Of a DNA stretch of 51,390 nucleotides, positions 8,041 to 17,732 are shown piece after piece (position 1 is the first letter of the stretch; each line of letters starts with the position of its first letter). The stretch is from Bacillus sp. USDA818B3_A (GTDB lineage: Bacteria; Bacillota; Bacilli; Bacillales; Cytobacillaceae). Below the pieces are notes generated by a model. That model worked only from the letters and a program-made list of their open reading frames with translations, was not told the DNA's origin and ran no database searches. The translations under genes and the position numbers were made by a program. The DNA is taken from positions 1 to 51,390 of the forward strand of contig NZ_JAABNN010000025.1 of the NCBI RefSeq assembly GCF_009928415.1, given 5' to 3'.

Positions 8041-8808
8041 TTATCCCATGTTACGTTTATAGATAAGTGCAAGTCCTTTTAAAGTTAAAAACGGGTCTAC
8101 GATATCAATAATAGTCGATTCCTGTGAAATCAAACCAGCTAGCCCGCCTGTTGCAATGACGGTTGGTTTTTTTGAGCCTTGATCCATCATCCTTTTGACA
8201 ATGCCCTCAACTTGTCCCACATATCCATATACAATACCTGCCTGCATAGCGGAAATGGTATTTTTTCCAATAACCCCTTCAGGTCTGGCAATTTCAATTC
8301 GCGGTAACTTTGCAGCTCTAGAATAAAGGGCCTCGGTTGAGATGCCTATGCCTGGTGCAATTGCTCCCCCCATGTATTGACGCTCCTCATTCACATAGCA
8401 ATAAGTAGTTGCCGTCCCAAAATCCACAATGACCAGGGGGCTTCCATATTCGTGGATCGCTGCAACGGCATTGACAATACGGTCTGCCCCTACCTCTCTA
8501 GGATTTTCGTATTTAATATTGAGCCCTGTTTTTATTCCAGGCCCAACAACAAGAGGTTTTAAGTGAAAATACTTTTGACACATTCTTTCTAAGGCAAACA
8601 TAATCGGCGGCACAACAGAAGAAATAATAATGCCATCGATATCAGAGAACTTTAGACCTGAAAAATCAAACAGGGACTTTATATTCATTCCAAACTCATC
8701 TTCCGTACGATTGCGGCTGGTTTCTATCCGCCAATGATACTTGAGTTCATCCCCGTCATAAACACCTAAGACAATATTGGTATTTCCCACATCAAATACG
8801 AAAATCAA
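8041..8808 (-). CDS. coaX: Type III pantothenate kinase
   Basis: Phosphorylates pantothenate, the first step of coenzyme A synthesis. Signatures of the type III (ASKHA-fold) enzyme are FDVGNTNIVLGVY at the N-terminus, GADRIVNAVAA near residue 100 and DFGTATTY near residue 125, followed by GGAIAPGI. The start is uncertain: TTG at 8808 with GAGTG 5 bp upstream is preferred over GTG at 8817, which lacks a Shine-Dalgarno. About 255 residues result, close to the 258 of B. subtilis CoaX. It sits between ftsH and hslO as in B. subtilis. Confidence 0.93.
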   Translation of the reverse strand: MIFVFDVGNTNIVLGVYDGDELKYHWRIETSRNRTEDEFGMNIKSLFDFSGLKFSDIDGIIISSVVPPIMFALERMCQKYFHLKPLVVGPGIKTGLNIKYENPREVGADRIVNAVAAIHEYGSPLVIVDFGTATTYCYVNEERQYMGGAIAPGIGISTEALYSRAAKLPRIEIARPEGVIGKNTISAMQAGIVYGYVGQVEGIVKRMMDQGSKKPTVIATGGLAGLISQESTIIDIVDPFLTLKGLALIYKRNMG

Positions 8809-8886
8809 ATCTATCACTCGCTTTTATTAATATTCTTATTCCTCATAAGCAACATCATATCATAAATAGTATGTGAGTAAAAAAAA

Positions 8887-8908
8887 GAGTGCTTCTCTTG
8901 AAGCACCC
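8887..8908 (-). terminator. ftsH terminator
   Basis: The stem GGGTGCTT/AAGCACTC is followed by eight T on the minus strand, 12 bp after the ftsH stop. Confidence 0.85.
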
Positions 8909-8919
8909 TTTCACTTTAT

Positions 8920-10878
8920 TTACTTATTATCGTTATCATCGGAAGGAGTTTCTGAGGAAGGCTTTTCCTCAATACCGGATTCATCCTTCTTTTTATTGAT
9001 ATTGACCTTTACGTCATCCGTTTTTTTTGGTCCAATTTTAACCGTTTCTAAATGAAGAGACGGTTCTGGCATGTGGCCATTTTCAACTAGATATTTAATT
9101 TGTTCTGCAACAAGCGTTTCAACCTCAAGAAGTGTCGTTGCGATGAGGTCAAGCTTATCACGATTTTCAGTAAGGATTTTTCTAGCTCTCTCATAACATT
9201 CTTTAATAATGCTTTGAATCTCGAGGTCAATTTCATAGGCAATTGCATCGGAATAATTTTGCTCATTATGGATGTCACGTCCCAAGAAAACCTGACCGCC
9301 GGATCCTTGACCAAACTGGAGCGGCCCAAGCTTATCACTCATTCCATATTCCGTAACCATCTTACGAGCAATACCAGTTGCACGTTGGAAGTCATTATGT
9401 GCGCCCGTACTTACTTCTCCAAAAACAATTTCCTCTGCGACACGTCCGCCTAATAAACCAACAATTTTATCAAGCAATTCTGGTTTCGTCATAAAGTAAC
9501 GATCTTCTCTTGGAAGCATAACAGCGTATCCACCGGCTTGCCCACGTGGAACGATGGTAACTTTGTGAACCATATCCGCTTCATCAAGCACCAAGCCAAT
9601 TACTGTATGACCACCTTCGTGGAATGCGACGATTTTGCGTTCTTTTTCAGAAATAACTCTGCTTTTCTTAGCTGGACCTGCAATAACACGGTCTGTTGCT
9701 TCATCGATATCTTCCATATCGATTTTCTTTTTATTACTGCGAGCTGCAACAAGTGCTGCTTCATTTAATAAGTTCTCTAAGTCGGCACCAGAAAAACCAG
9801 GTGTACGCATAGCAATATTTTTCAAATTAACAGATTCATCTAATGGTTTATTGCGTGCATGAACTCTCAGAACAGCCTCACGTCCAACTACATCTGGACG
9901 GTCAACAGTAATTTGACGATCAAAACGTCCTGGACGTAATAATGCAGGATCGAGAATATCTGCCCGGTTTGTTGCAGCAATAATGATAATACCCTCATTG
10001 GCACCGAATCCATCCATTTCAACTAAAAGTTGATTCAATGTTTGTTCACGTTCATCATGTCCCCCGCCAAGTCCAGCTCCACGCTGACGACCAACGGCAT
10101 CGATTTCATCAATAAAAATAATACATGGGGCATTCTTTTTTGCATTTTCAAATAAATCACGTACACGCGAGGCTCCAACCCCAACAAACATTTCGACGAA
10201 ATCCGAACCGCTTATTGAGAAGAAAGGTACGCCTGCTTCACCTGCCGTAGCACGTGCTAGTAATGTCTTACCAGTACCCGGAGGTCCTACTAAAAGGACA
10301 CCTTTTGGAATCCTTGCTCCTAGTTCAGCAAATCTTCTAGGGTCTTTTAGGAATTCAACTACCTCTACTAATTCTGCTTTTTCTTCATCTGCACCAGCTA
10401 CATCTCTAAAACGAACCTTTTTCTTATCATCGTTATAAAGCTTTGCCTTTGATTTACCAAAGTTCATGACTCGGCTTCCGCCGCCCTGTGCTTGGTTTAG
10501 TAAGAAGAAGAATAAAATAAAGATAATCACGAACGGAATAATGGAAGTAAAGAAAGTAACCCAGCCGCTTGTTTCTTTTGCGGGCATTACCTCCACTTTA
10601 GAGCCTGATTTATCAATTCGGTCGAGAATCTTTTCACTGTTCGGAATATAGGTAATAAACTTCTTATCATTAGCTTCTAGTACACCCCGAACCTCATAAA
10701 CACCACGTTCAGGCTGCATGGAAAATGATTTGACCTTATCACTCTCTAGCTGTGTTACAAACTTATCATAAGAGATATGATCTGTCGGTTCATTGCTTCC
10801 ATTGAAGAAACTAACTACGCCAATAATGACTAAAAATATTAATAAATAAAAGATGGTATTACGGAAAATCCGATTCAT
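8920..10878 (-). CDS. ftsH: ATP-dependent zinc metalloprotease FtsH
   Basis: Membrane-bound hexameric AAA+ protease for quality control of membrane and short-lived regulatory proteins; in B. subtilis it is needed for sporulation and stress survival. Two membrane segments (about 8-25 and 108-128) flank an extracytoplasmic loop. Walker A GPPGTGKT is at about 198-205, followed by Walker B IIFIDEIDAV and the second region of homology. The zinc site HEGGH lies near residue 425. The C-terminal tail is rich in Lys, Asp and Ser. 652 residues compare with 637 in B. subtilis. ATG with GGAGGAGG upstream. Confidence 0.97.
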   Translation of the reverse strand: MNRIFRNTIFYLLIFLVIIGVVSFFNGSNEPTDHISYDKFVTQLESDKVKSFSMQPERGVYEVRGVLEANDKKFITYIPNSEKILDRIDKSGSKVEVMPAKETSGWVTFFTSIIPFVIIFILFFFLLNQAQGGGSRVMNFGKSKAKLYNDDKKKVRFRDVAGADEEKAELVEVVEFLKDPRRFAELGARIPKGVLLVGPPGTGKTLLARATAGEAGVPFFSISGSDFVEMFVGVGASRVRDLFENAKKNAPCIIFIDEIDAVGRQRGAGLGGGHDEREQTLNQLLVEMDGFGANEGIIIIAATNRADILDPALLRPGRFDRQITVDRPDVVGREAVLRVHARNKPLDESVNLKNIAMRTPGFSGADLENLLNEAALVAARSNKKKIDMEDIDEATDRVIAGPAKKSRVISEKERKIVAFHEGGHTVIGLVLDEADMVHKVTIVPRGQAGGYAVMLPREDRYFMTKPELLDKIVGLLGGRVAEEIVFGEVSTGAHNDFQRATGIARKMVTEYGMSDKLGPLQFGQGSGGQVFLGRDIHNEQNYSDAIAYEIDLEIQSIIKECYERARKILTENRDKLDLIATTLLEVETLVAEQIKYLVENGHMPEPSLHLETVKIGPKKTDDVKVNINKKKDESGIEEKPSSETPSDDNDNK

Positions 10879-10913
10879 CTCTTACCTCCTCCCGCGGATA
10901 AAAACTATATTAA

Positions 10914-10943
10914 ATAGTATCATAGAAAATCTTACTAATTCAA
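10914..10943 (-). promoter_or_regulatory. ftsH promoter (SigA)
   Basis: -35 TTGAAT (10943-10938), 18-bp spacer and -10 TACTAT (10919-10914), about 35 bp upstream of the ftsH start codon. Confidence 0.6.
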
Positions 10944-11001
10944 GGAATTACTCTCAGTTAACAGGCTGTTTGAAAGAGTAGAGAATAATGTTTTTTGATC
11001 A

Positions 11002-11544
11002 TTATTTGCTGTAAACTTCTGGTTTTAATACCCCAATATATGGAAGGTTACGGTATTTCTCAATATAATCCAAACCATATCCTACAACAAACTCATCCGG
11101 AACAACAAAACCTACATAATCAGCTTGTATGTCACTCCTACGGCCTGTTGGTTTATCAAGAAGAGTAACGATTTTTATTGATTTTGCTTTACGATACTTG
11201 AACAAATCAACCAAATAACTTAGTGTTAAACCACTATCAATAATGTCCTCAATAATTAATATGTCCCTTCCCTCAACAGAAGTATCGAGATCCTTTATAA
11301 TTTTAACCTCGCCAGAAGATACAAGGGCTGTACCGTAACTGGATACATCCATAAAGTCCATTTCAAGATAACAGTCTATCCCTTTTAACAGGTCAGCCAT
11401 AAATGGCATGGCACCTTTTAAAACTCCAATAGCCAGTGGAAAACGATCTTGATATTCTTCTGTTAACTTTCCAGCCAATTCTTTAATTTTCGCTTGAATT
11501 TCCTCTTCTGAAACTAATACCTTTTCAATATCATCTTTCATCAT
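11002..11544 (-). CDS. hpt: Hypoxanthine-guanine phosphoribosyltransferase
   Basis: Purine salvage: converts hypoxanthine or guanine plus PRPP to IMP or GMP. The 180 residues match HprT. The PRPP-binding motif ILIIEDIIDSGLTLSYL lies near residues 95-111, and a flexible-loop region SYGTALVSSGEVKI near 68-81. The start has AGGAGG 9 bp upstream. It lies 24 bp after tilS, the conserved tilS-hpt-ftsH order; in B. subtilis TilS and HprT also interact to regulate ftsH. Confidence 0.96.
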   Translation of the reverse strand: MMKDDIEKVLVSEEEIQAKIKELAGKLTEEYQDRFPLAIGVLKGAMPFMADLLKGIDCYLEMDFMDVSSYGTALVSSGEVKIIKDLDTSVEGRDILIIEDIIDSGLTLSYLVDLFKYRKAKSIKIVTLLDKPTGRRSDIQADYVGFVVPDEFVVGYGLDYIEKYRNLPYIGVLKPEVYSK

Positions 11545-11568
11545 AAAAATGTGCCTCCTAGAAGATCA

Positions 11569-12954
11569 TTACTTAATGTATGTGAGTTGTATATATTGTT
11601 TTGCTGTTGGATCAATACCTTCAAAAGATGACCTTTTTATATTTGGAAGCCAAATAATTAATCCCTCTCTATCAGTAATAACAGGCCATAGATTCCTCTC
11701 ATGCCGTGGAATTTTTTGATCAATAAAGATATCCTTTAACTTCTTTGATCCTTGAATGCCTTTTAATGTCATTCGGTCGCCTTTTTCCCTAGTACGTACA
11801 ATCAGTGGTAAATGGAGCAGGTCCGCATTAAAAATGGCACTATTCCATTTCACTTGAGGATTTTCTCCGCCTATATAATCGACTGAAATACTCCCTCCAT
11901 TTGGGAGCCTAATCAATCCAGGTTCATTGATTTCAATATAGTATGGTTCAGCGTTTATTTGCTCATATTGGATAGAAAGTTGAAAATAAGAGCGAATAAC
12001 CTTTAAACCATTAGGAAGATCAAGGATTCCTGAAGGCCCGTGCTGGTGAATTAAGGTAAAGATTTGATCAATATGTATGGCAGAAAGAGATGCAGGTTTT
12101 TCTTTGTAAAGATAGTTTAATATTAGTTGAAACCCTCTCCTTTGTAAAGGTAAAGGCATTGCAAGGAATAGTTTTATGTCAATAGTAATTTTGTCCTCTT
12201 CTCTCTTTGCCAATACTGTGTTCAATCGTTCAGCTGCCAATTCCATCAGAAACTCTTCATCACTTTGCAATTCTTCACTAAACCGTTGAAACTGCTCATG
12301 TACATGGCTGTTCTCATTCTTAAGAAAGGGTAGAACCTGTTTTCGAAAGCGATTTCTAACATAAAGTCCCTTTGCGTTGCTCGGATCGATTCTCGGGTTC
12401 AGATTATGATGATTACAATAGCTTTGTAACTCATCCTTAGTCAGGCATAGAAACGGCCGAAAGATTGTTCCTTCATAAAATTTCCGTGTAAATGGAATTC
12501 CCGCTCTAGCCTTTCCACTGCTTCCTCTTGTCAGCCGCATAAGCATCGTCTCTACTTGGTCGTCACCATGGTGTCCAAGTGCAAGGTAGGGCGATTGAAA
12601 CTGCTCCATTATTTTATGGTAAAACTGATATCTTACTTCTCTTGCTGCAATTTGTGAGCTTTTCCCTGTTTCATTCATGATTTTAGTTACATCGATTTGA
12701 ATCATTTCGAAATCGACCTTGTTCTGTTCACAAAAATCTTTTACAAACATGGCGTCAAGATAGGATTCTTCTCCGCGGAACATATGGTCCACATGAGCAA
12801 CCACTAGAAACAGATTTCTTTTTTGTCTTTCTTTCAGCAAATAATGGAGCAGTGCTAATGAATCGGGTCCTCCTGAAACCCCAACGACGATCCTTTTGTT
12901 TTCCAGTGAAAAGGAATGGCGCTGCAAAAAGGACTCTACTTTTGATTCCAACAT
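11569..12954 (-). CDS. tilS: tRNA(Ile)-lysidine synthase
   Basis: Modifies the wobble cytidine of tRNA-Ile(CAU) to lysidine, changing its identity to isoleucine; normally essential. The PP-loop VGVSGGPDSLALLHYL is at about residues 25-40, followed by AHVDHMFRG and LGHHGDDQVETMLMRL. A C-terminal TilS substrate-binding domain contains RTREKGDRM and KLKDIFID. The ATG at 12954 is preferred; the frame extends to 13005, but its first codons derive from an intergenic repeat and no ribosome site supports them. The Shine-Dalgarno at 12954 is itself weak. Confidence 0.93.
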   Translation of the reverse strand: MLESKVESFLQRHSFSLENKRIVVGVSGGPDSLALLHYLLKERQKRNLFLVVAHVDHMFRGEESYLDAMFVKDFCEQNKVDFEMIQIDVTKIMNETGKSSQIAAREVRYQFYHKIMEQFQSPYLALGHHGDDQVETMLMRLTRGSSGKARAGIPFTRKFYEGTIFRPFLCLTKDELQSYCNHHNLNPRIDPSNAKGLYVRNRFRKQVLPFLKNENSHVHEQFQRFSEELQSDEEFLMELAAERLNTVLAKREEDKITIDIKLFLAMPLPLQRRGFQLILNYLYKEKPASLSAIHIDQIFTLIHQHGPSGILDLPNGLKVIRSYFQLSIQYEQINAEPYYIEINEPGLIRLPNGGSISVDYIGGENPQVKWNSAIFNADLLHLPLIVRTREKGDRMTLKGIQGSKKLKDIFIDQKIPRHERNLWPVITDREGLIIWLPNIKRSSFEGIDPTAKQYIQLTYIK

Positions 12955-12998
12955 ATAAATTGCACACTTTCTAAAGCAAATTTGTTTTGTCAGCTTTA

Positions 12999-13147
12999 GC
13001 GCCAAGGCGCCTTCGCTTTTCTTTTTGTCTAGCTCCGGCGCCTAGGGGCTCGGGTCACAAGCCAATCCATCAAGAAGGCTAAAATGCAGCCTTCTCGCCG
13101 GCTCGTCTTGTGCCTGTCGCCCCTGGTCAAGGCGCCTTCGCTTTTCT
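12999..13147 (-). repeat. Dispersed Bacillaceae intergenic repeat, copy A plus a tandem end fragment
   Basis: A full unit at 13027-13147 starts with GTCTAGCTCC and ends with GCGCCTTCGCTTTTC. It is preceded at 12999-13022 by a duplicated right-end fragment (CGCCAAGGCGCCTTCGCTTTTC). It is the reverse complement of copy B (17778-17899) at high identity and related to copy C (19922-20045). Inside are short complementary segments (AAGGCT/AGCCTT, AAGCC/GGCTT) that would fold into a cruciform. No coding capacity is seen. The rest of the tilS-yabT gap (13148-13280) is AT-rich with no recognised element. Confidence 0.85.
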
Positions 13148-13280
13148 TTTTAGCTTACCACTTTTGATGATGAACTATCAAAAATAAAGACACTTCATTA
13201 TTGTAAAATCTTAGTCACATTTTACTTTGAAAAATAGGGTTTCTTTTTATACGGATGAACTAAAATTTAGTTTCATTTTA

Positions 13281-14300
13281 TTATGGTAAATTATTAAAAG
13301 TATACCAAGCATATAGGACACCTAGAACGATAATGATAAATAAAAATTCCATCCTGCCGCTTTTTTTCTTTTTCCGGCGATAGTTAACCCTTGAAAGAGG
13401 CATGCTTTGGCCGCTATTTCCGTGCCTTTGTGTCATTTGTTTCTGCTGCAATGGATTTGATTTATTCATTCTTGGTTTAATTTGAGCATTGGCATTATTA
13501 TCAACCATGATCTCCAATAAGTCCTCTCGCATTTGTTTTGCACGAGTATATTGTCCCTGAAGAGCCTTTAGAATGACTGGCTCAAATTTCATTAACTCTG
13601 GTTTTTGAAGAATGGCATTCTTTAGCTGTGTTAATCCACCGGTCGTTTTCAAAAAACGTTTTGGATAAGCGGTATTGATCATTATCATTGCGACTGCAAA
13701 TAAATCGTAAGATGGTTCAGCCTTTCTCGATCCTAATTCCCAATATCCCCGGTCATAAAACTCAGTGAATTCCTTAATCGCTCTTCCTTGAATCGTCGTA
13801 CCGCCTACATCTATACACCTTATTTTCGGAGGCGGTCCTGTTACAAGTAAATTCTCTGGTTTAAGATCACCAAAGACCCATCCATTTTGATGAAGCTGCT
13901 CTAAATCATTTAACAGTTGTAAAAATAAAACACTTGTCCAAGAGGGTCCTTTCGATTGTAGAAAAGACAAAAAGTCCGGACCTTGAATAAATTCCATTGC
14001 ATAAAAAGAGATACGATTATTATTCCAATGCCAATCATCGACATCAAGCAAACAAGGCCCGAGGGAATGCCCCTGGACCTTTGCAAAGGATTTTAAAACA
14101 TTAACCTCTGAGGTGATTGACATGCCATTATCACTCATCTTCAAAGCCACCTGAGTGTCATTATGTCTGGCAAGATAAACCACACCATTTGCACCAAATC
14201 CTAGTTCCTTTATGATTGTATATTTCTGTGAATGCCACTTACCTGTAATGATCGTCCCTGGGCTTACCTTATATTGACTCTTCAAAGTATGATTCATCAT
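13281..14300 (-). CDS. yabT: Hanks-type serine/threonine protein kinase YabT
   Basis: Membrane-anchored, DNA-activated kinase; in B. subtilis YabT phosphorylates RecA during sporulation as well as AbrB. The glycine-rich loop LGFGANGVVYLA lies near residue 33, the ATP lysine is in VALKMS, the catalytic loop is GDLKPENLLV near residue 147 and the metal-binding DVGGTT replaces canonical DFG. A Lys/Arg-rich linker precedes one C-terminal membrane helix (FLFIIIVLGVLYAWY). No extracellular domain follows it. Its start overlaps yabS by 32 bp, and AAGGAG lies 14 bp upstream of the ATG. It forms a unit with yabS. Confidence 0.93.
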   Translation of the reverse strand: MMNHTLKSQYKVSPGTIITGKWHSQKYTIIKELGFGANGVVYLARHNDTQVALKMSDNGMSITSEVNVLKSFAKVQGHSLGPCLLDVDDWHWNNNRISFYAMEFIQGPDFLSFLQSKGPSWTSVLFLQLLNDLEQLHQNGWVFGDLKPENLLVTGPPPKIRCIDVGGTTIQGRAIKEFTEFYDRGYWELGSRKAEPSYDLFAVAMIMINTAYPKRFLKTTGGLTQLKNAILQKPELMKFEPVILKALQGQYTRAKQMREDLLEIMVDNNANAQIKPRMNKSNPLQQKQMTQRHGNSGQSMPLSRVNYRRKKKKSGRMEFLFIIIVLGVLYAWYTFNNLP

Positions 14301-15009
14301 CGCGAGACAGCAGGCTCCTTAATGATTGTTTTTTCTCTGTAAAAGCAGATAATGCGGTCTTTAATGCCGGACCAGTTGGTGTGATGCCTCCAGTCGATAG
14401 CTGCGAAAAGACACTTGTCAAAACTTGCAGCTTTGGAGTCCAATCAAGCAATTTTTCGACATCATTCTTTTTCCCGGGAAATACATAAACAGAAAACAAA
14501 TTATCTCCCGTTCGGGCGTTCAAGCTTAGAGAAAGATCAAGGAGCGCTTCTTTTACTGTCGGGAGCTTATGTTTCATGCTTGCACTTGTATCGACAAGAA
14601 TCAACACCTCTAATTCGACAGTTTCCCCTAATTCGTCCACTACTTCCATGACCTCACCGCGTTTTTCCGGCGGCAGGTCTTCCATTGTTTGTGAACGTCC
14701 CAATATTTCCTGAAGCTGACGGTTTACTACTCCCTGAATGGTTTGATTCATCGCTTTCCTAGTAACCATCTGGACCGTTTGTGAAAGTCTTTCTGCATAA
14801 ACAATCTGACTGACCCCGCCGCCTGACAAGGCAATCCCCTCAATCTCGGTAATACCCTTTTCGTCAATCACATCCTGTTCCATTACACCAATAACATTCA
14901 CAGTTATTCCTTGTTCGTTCGCTAGCGCTGCCATTGCAATGGGGTCTTCCCCCTGGTTAGAGCATCCATCTGTGATCAGTAATATTTGCCGAATCTTTCC
15001 TGTGTACAT
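14269..15009 (-). CDS. yabS: VWA-domain protein YabS
   Basis: A 246-residue protein with a von Willebrand factor A-type fold. ILLITDGCSNQGEDP at the N-terminus and LEVLILVDTSASMKHKLP near residue 140 supply a MIDAS-like DxSxS metal site, so two VWA-like segments are present. The counterpart in B. subtilis is part of the yabS-yabT pair downstream of spoIIE; its biochemical role is not established. The ATG has a strong GGAGGGGAGAAGG site. A role with the YabT kinase in sporulation is inferred from the overlap. Confidence 0.88.
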   Translation of the reverse strand: MYTGKIRQILLITDGCSNQGEDPIAMAALANEQGITVNVIGVMEQDVIDEKGITEIEGIALSGGGVSQIVYAERLSQTVQMVTRKAMNQTIQGVVNRQLQEILGRSQTMEDLPPEKRGEVMEVVDELGETVELEVLILVDTSASMKHKLPTVKEALLDLSLSLNARTGDNLFSVYVFPGKKNDVEKLLDWTPKLQVLTSVFSQLSTGGITPTGPALKTALSAFTEKKQSLRSLLSRDDESYFEESI

Positions 15010-15104
15010 AACCTTCTCCCCTCCACAAATAGTATTGCTACCATTTTCGACGAGATGGGTTAGATTTATACATATTTTAACGGTGAGTTGGATAAATTAA
15101 CCCG

Positions 15105-17579
15105 TTAGGCATGCCGTTTCATTTTATGGAGAGGAATGGTTGCCCATTTTGGGGTATTATGCTTAATCTTGGCCACCGTGACCGTCATATCATCATCAAT
15201 TAATCCAGACCTTGAGCGGATTACCTCTTCCATAATTAAGTCAGCTACCTCTTGCGGGTCATCGGTTTCTAACTCCTGCACCTTGCGTTTCATCCATAAA
15301 TCATAATTTTCAACATGCCTTGGCCCCTCAAAGACACCATCGCTCATCATAATCAGCAAGTCCCCCGCTTTTAATTGCTCGCTGACAACATCGACTTCAA
15401 ATTCCTGAAGAATACCCATTGGCAGGTTGCTCGCCTGAATTTTGATGACCTTGTTTCCTCGTTTGATAAAACTTGGAGTAGAGCCAACTTTTAAGAACTT
15501 GGCAGATGCATTTTTTAAATCAATCATTGCTAAATCTAATGTAGAGAAAATTTCATCTGTCGTCCGGAGTGAGAGAATGCTGTTAACCGATTTGATTGCC
15601 ACCTTTTCTTCGATTCCTGATTGTAATATCTTTTGTAGAAGCTGCAGAGTCTCCTTACTCTCGTAATGCGCCCGTTCTCCATTCCCCATTCCATCACTAA
15701 TAGCAATAGCGAACTTACCTAATCCAAGCTCAATCGTGGAATAGCTGTCACCTGATACTAAGCCGCCGTCTTTCGCTGCATGGGCAACACCTGTCTCTAC
15801 CGTATAGGCCTTAGATGATCGAAAGTTTACATTACTTAATTCATCAGGGATGCTGCCGTATTCTTCTTTATTTACGATAATTGTTTCCCCAAGGATATCT
15901 GATAGCATCGGGGCAATTAACTTTTCACACTCTCCGTGGCTATTGCCAAACGGAACGGCCATCTCAATATCAACATTGCCTGGTTCCAAACTGTAGATAT
16001 CAACTTGTTCAATATGGATACCAAAATCCTGGATTGCCTCCATGATTTGTTCCTCTTGTTTGTAGTGATTCTCTCTTTCTCGCTGGATTTCTTTTGCAAA
16101 GTTATCCATAACTTCGGATACGCCTAATAATTGCTCTGCTACCAGCTTGCGGCTCTCCCTTACCTGCTTCTTCAGTTTTATATTTGCTTGGAAGAAGGTT
16201 AACTGCTGGCCGATCGTTTCATATACCTTCTTAGAACGGGAGCATATCTTATCCCATTCTCTTGATAGTCTCGGTGAAACCGAGCCATCGTTTTGGTCCA
16301 TTTCACGAATAACTTCTTCCATCGCTGCATAGGTTGTATTAAAATTCTTTGCCCAGCATTGTTCTTTTTTGAAGCAGGTTTGGCAGGTCCGTTCCGTCAC
16401 ATTGCTCATGAAATAATCCATTTCCCGGTTCTGCTCTTCGTCCTCCTGCATCACTTCCATTTGAGAGAAGCTCTTTGAAAGGGCATCGAATACACTTGAG
16501 AATTGGGACACCCGTTGTGCCGTAACATCACGCATTTTCCGCATATATTTTTGCTGTTCAGCGGTGTGTTCCGGCGTTCCTGGAATATATTTTGCTAGTC
16601 TTGAAGTAAAGGCTTGTGGTGTTAAGAGGAATAAGAGAACGGCAGAACATGTCTCTAATACGGTTTGTAAGATGGAACCTTCTCCCTCTCCGTACATACC
16701 GATCAGTAGGGTAGCAATAAATAAGCCGAGGGAGACCCCAATTTTTTTCCCTTCCTTCAGCAATCCTCCAAGTACGCCTGAAAATGCTAATAAACTCATA
16801 TGATAGAAGCTGGAAACACTCGCAAGACTAAATATCAATCCCGTGACCACGCCTACGGTGGAACCTACTGTTGCCCCGGCTACAAAGGAAAATACCAAAA
16901 CCAGGTATCTCGACATGATGTGTTCAATCGACATATCATATACCTTCCAGCCAATCGTGCCTGACATAATGGAAGCCAGCATGATAATTAAACAGACGAT
17001 TTCTTCGGTTTTTAAAAGCTGTCTTCGTTTATTTAAGGTTATTAATGGAATACTTTGTAAAAAAATGAGAGTTAGAATAAGGGCAAGGCTTGTCTGGACC
17101 CCTACCATCATTAAATCGTACATAGTCAATTGTCTTGATAGAATGAAGGTTTCGGCTAATTTCCCAAAGCCTAGAATCCCCCCGACAAAAAATGGCAGGG
17201 ACTTTACTTCATTTGTCAGCCATTTTTCACTTATTCGATAGATTATAAGGAACAGTACCGTAACAGCAAAGGTAAATACCGCATTTCCTAATGAAATGGT
17301 GGCAGCTCCGACGATTAATCCAATCAATGCAAGCGGGGCCCGATCCCTTTTGATTAAGTAAACAGAAGCAAAAAATGGCAGACAGAATGGGGTTAATTTT
17401 GCCAAAATCAGTGCCCGTCCAAGCAAGAATCCTACTAATATTAAAATGTAACCCTTTTTTATAAAGAAGGATTCGAGCATTAATTGGACTTTCCGTAATC
17501 CTTTTCCCAAATCCAATTTAGATGAATGAAGGTTGACTTCTCCGACTGGTTCTATCAAAGTAACATTAGTCTTTTCCAT
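15105..17579 (-). CDS. spoIIE: Stage II sporulation protein E (PP2C phosphatase)
   Basis: Dephosphorylates the anti-anti-sigma factor SpoIIAA to activate SigF in the forespore and interacts with FtsZ at the polar septum. About ten hydrophobic segments occupy residues 40-320. A central cysteine-containing oligomerisation/FtsZ-binding region (CQTCFKKEQCW near 400) follows. The C-terminal PP2C domain carries SGDSYST and the metal-binding AISDGMGNGERA near residue 625, then MMSDGVFEG near 750. 824 residues compare with 827 in B. subtilis. The promoter at 17616-17648 has the Spo0A-type 21-bp spacing. Confidence 0.97.
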   Translation of the reverse strand: MEKTNVTLIEPVGEVNLHSSKLDLGKGLRKVQLMLESFFIKKGYILILVGFLLGRALILAKLTPFCLPFFASVYLIKRDRAPLALIGLIVGAATISLGNAVFTFAVTVLFLIIYRISEKWLTNEVKSLPFFVGGILGFGKLAETFILSRQLTMYDLMMVGVQTSLALILTLIFLQSIPLITLNKRRQLLKTEEIVCLIIMLASIMSGTIGWKVYDMSIEHIMSRYLVLVFSFVAGATVGSTVGVVTGLIFSLASVSSFYHMSLLAFSGVLGGLLKEGKKIGVSLGLFIATLLIGMYGEGEGSILQTVLETCSAVLLFLLTPQAFTSRLAKYIPGTPEHTAEQQKYMRKMRDVTAQRVSQFSSVFDALSKSFSQMEVMQEDEEQNREMDYFMSNVTERTCQTCFKKEQCWAKNFNTTYAAMEEVIREMDQNDGSVSPRLSREWDKICSRSKKVYETIGQQLTFFQANIKLKKQVRESRKLVAEQLLGVSEVMDNFAKEIQRERENHYKQEEQIMEAIQDFGIHIEQVDIYSLEPGNVDIEMAVPFGNSHGECEKLIAPMLSDILGETIIVNKEEYGSIPDELSNVNFRSSKAYTVETGVAHAAKDGGLVSGDSYSTIELGLGKFAIAISDGMGNGERAHYESKETLQLLQKILQSGIEEKVAIKSVNSILSLRTTDEIFSTLDLAMIDLKNASAKFLKVGSTPSFIKRGNKVIKIQASNLPMGILQEFEVDVVSEQLKAGDLLIMMSDGVFEGPRHVENYDLWMKRKVQELETDDPQEVADLIMEEVIRSRSGLIDDDMTVTVAKIKHNTPKWATIPLHKMKRHA

Positions 17580-17615
17580 AAATCACACTCCCCTATTCTT
17601 TCATCGTTGCAAACT

Positions 17616-17648
17616 ATTATAAAATTAATAGATTTAAAAGTTTGTCAA
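17616..17648 (-). promoter_or_regulatory. spoIIE promoter (SigA, Spo0A-dependent type)
   Basis: Perfect -35 TTGACA (17648-17643) and -10 TATAAT (17621-17616) with a 21-bp spacer, the abnormal spacing known from B. subtilis spoIIE, which makes the promoter depend on Spo0A~P. Confidence 0.85.
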
Positions 17649-17673
17649 AATAGTGAACGAGATTCAATAATCG

Positions 17674-17680
17674 TTCGACG
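17674..17680 (-). promoter_or_regulatory. Spo0A box upstream of spoIIE
   Basis: CGTCGAA on the minus strand differs by one base from the 0A consensus TGTCGAA and lies 26 bp upstream of the -35. Its position fits Spo0A~P activation of spoIIE. Confidence 0.55.
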
Positions 17681-17732
17681 GTTTCTACTATATTCATTCA
17701 AATAATATATTTATGTCGTTTAAAGTAGAAAA

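Noticed and set aside
12755..13005. Longer tilS start and overlapping open frames at its 5' end
   Set aside because: Codons upstream of 12954 come from repeat sequence and have no ribosome site.
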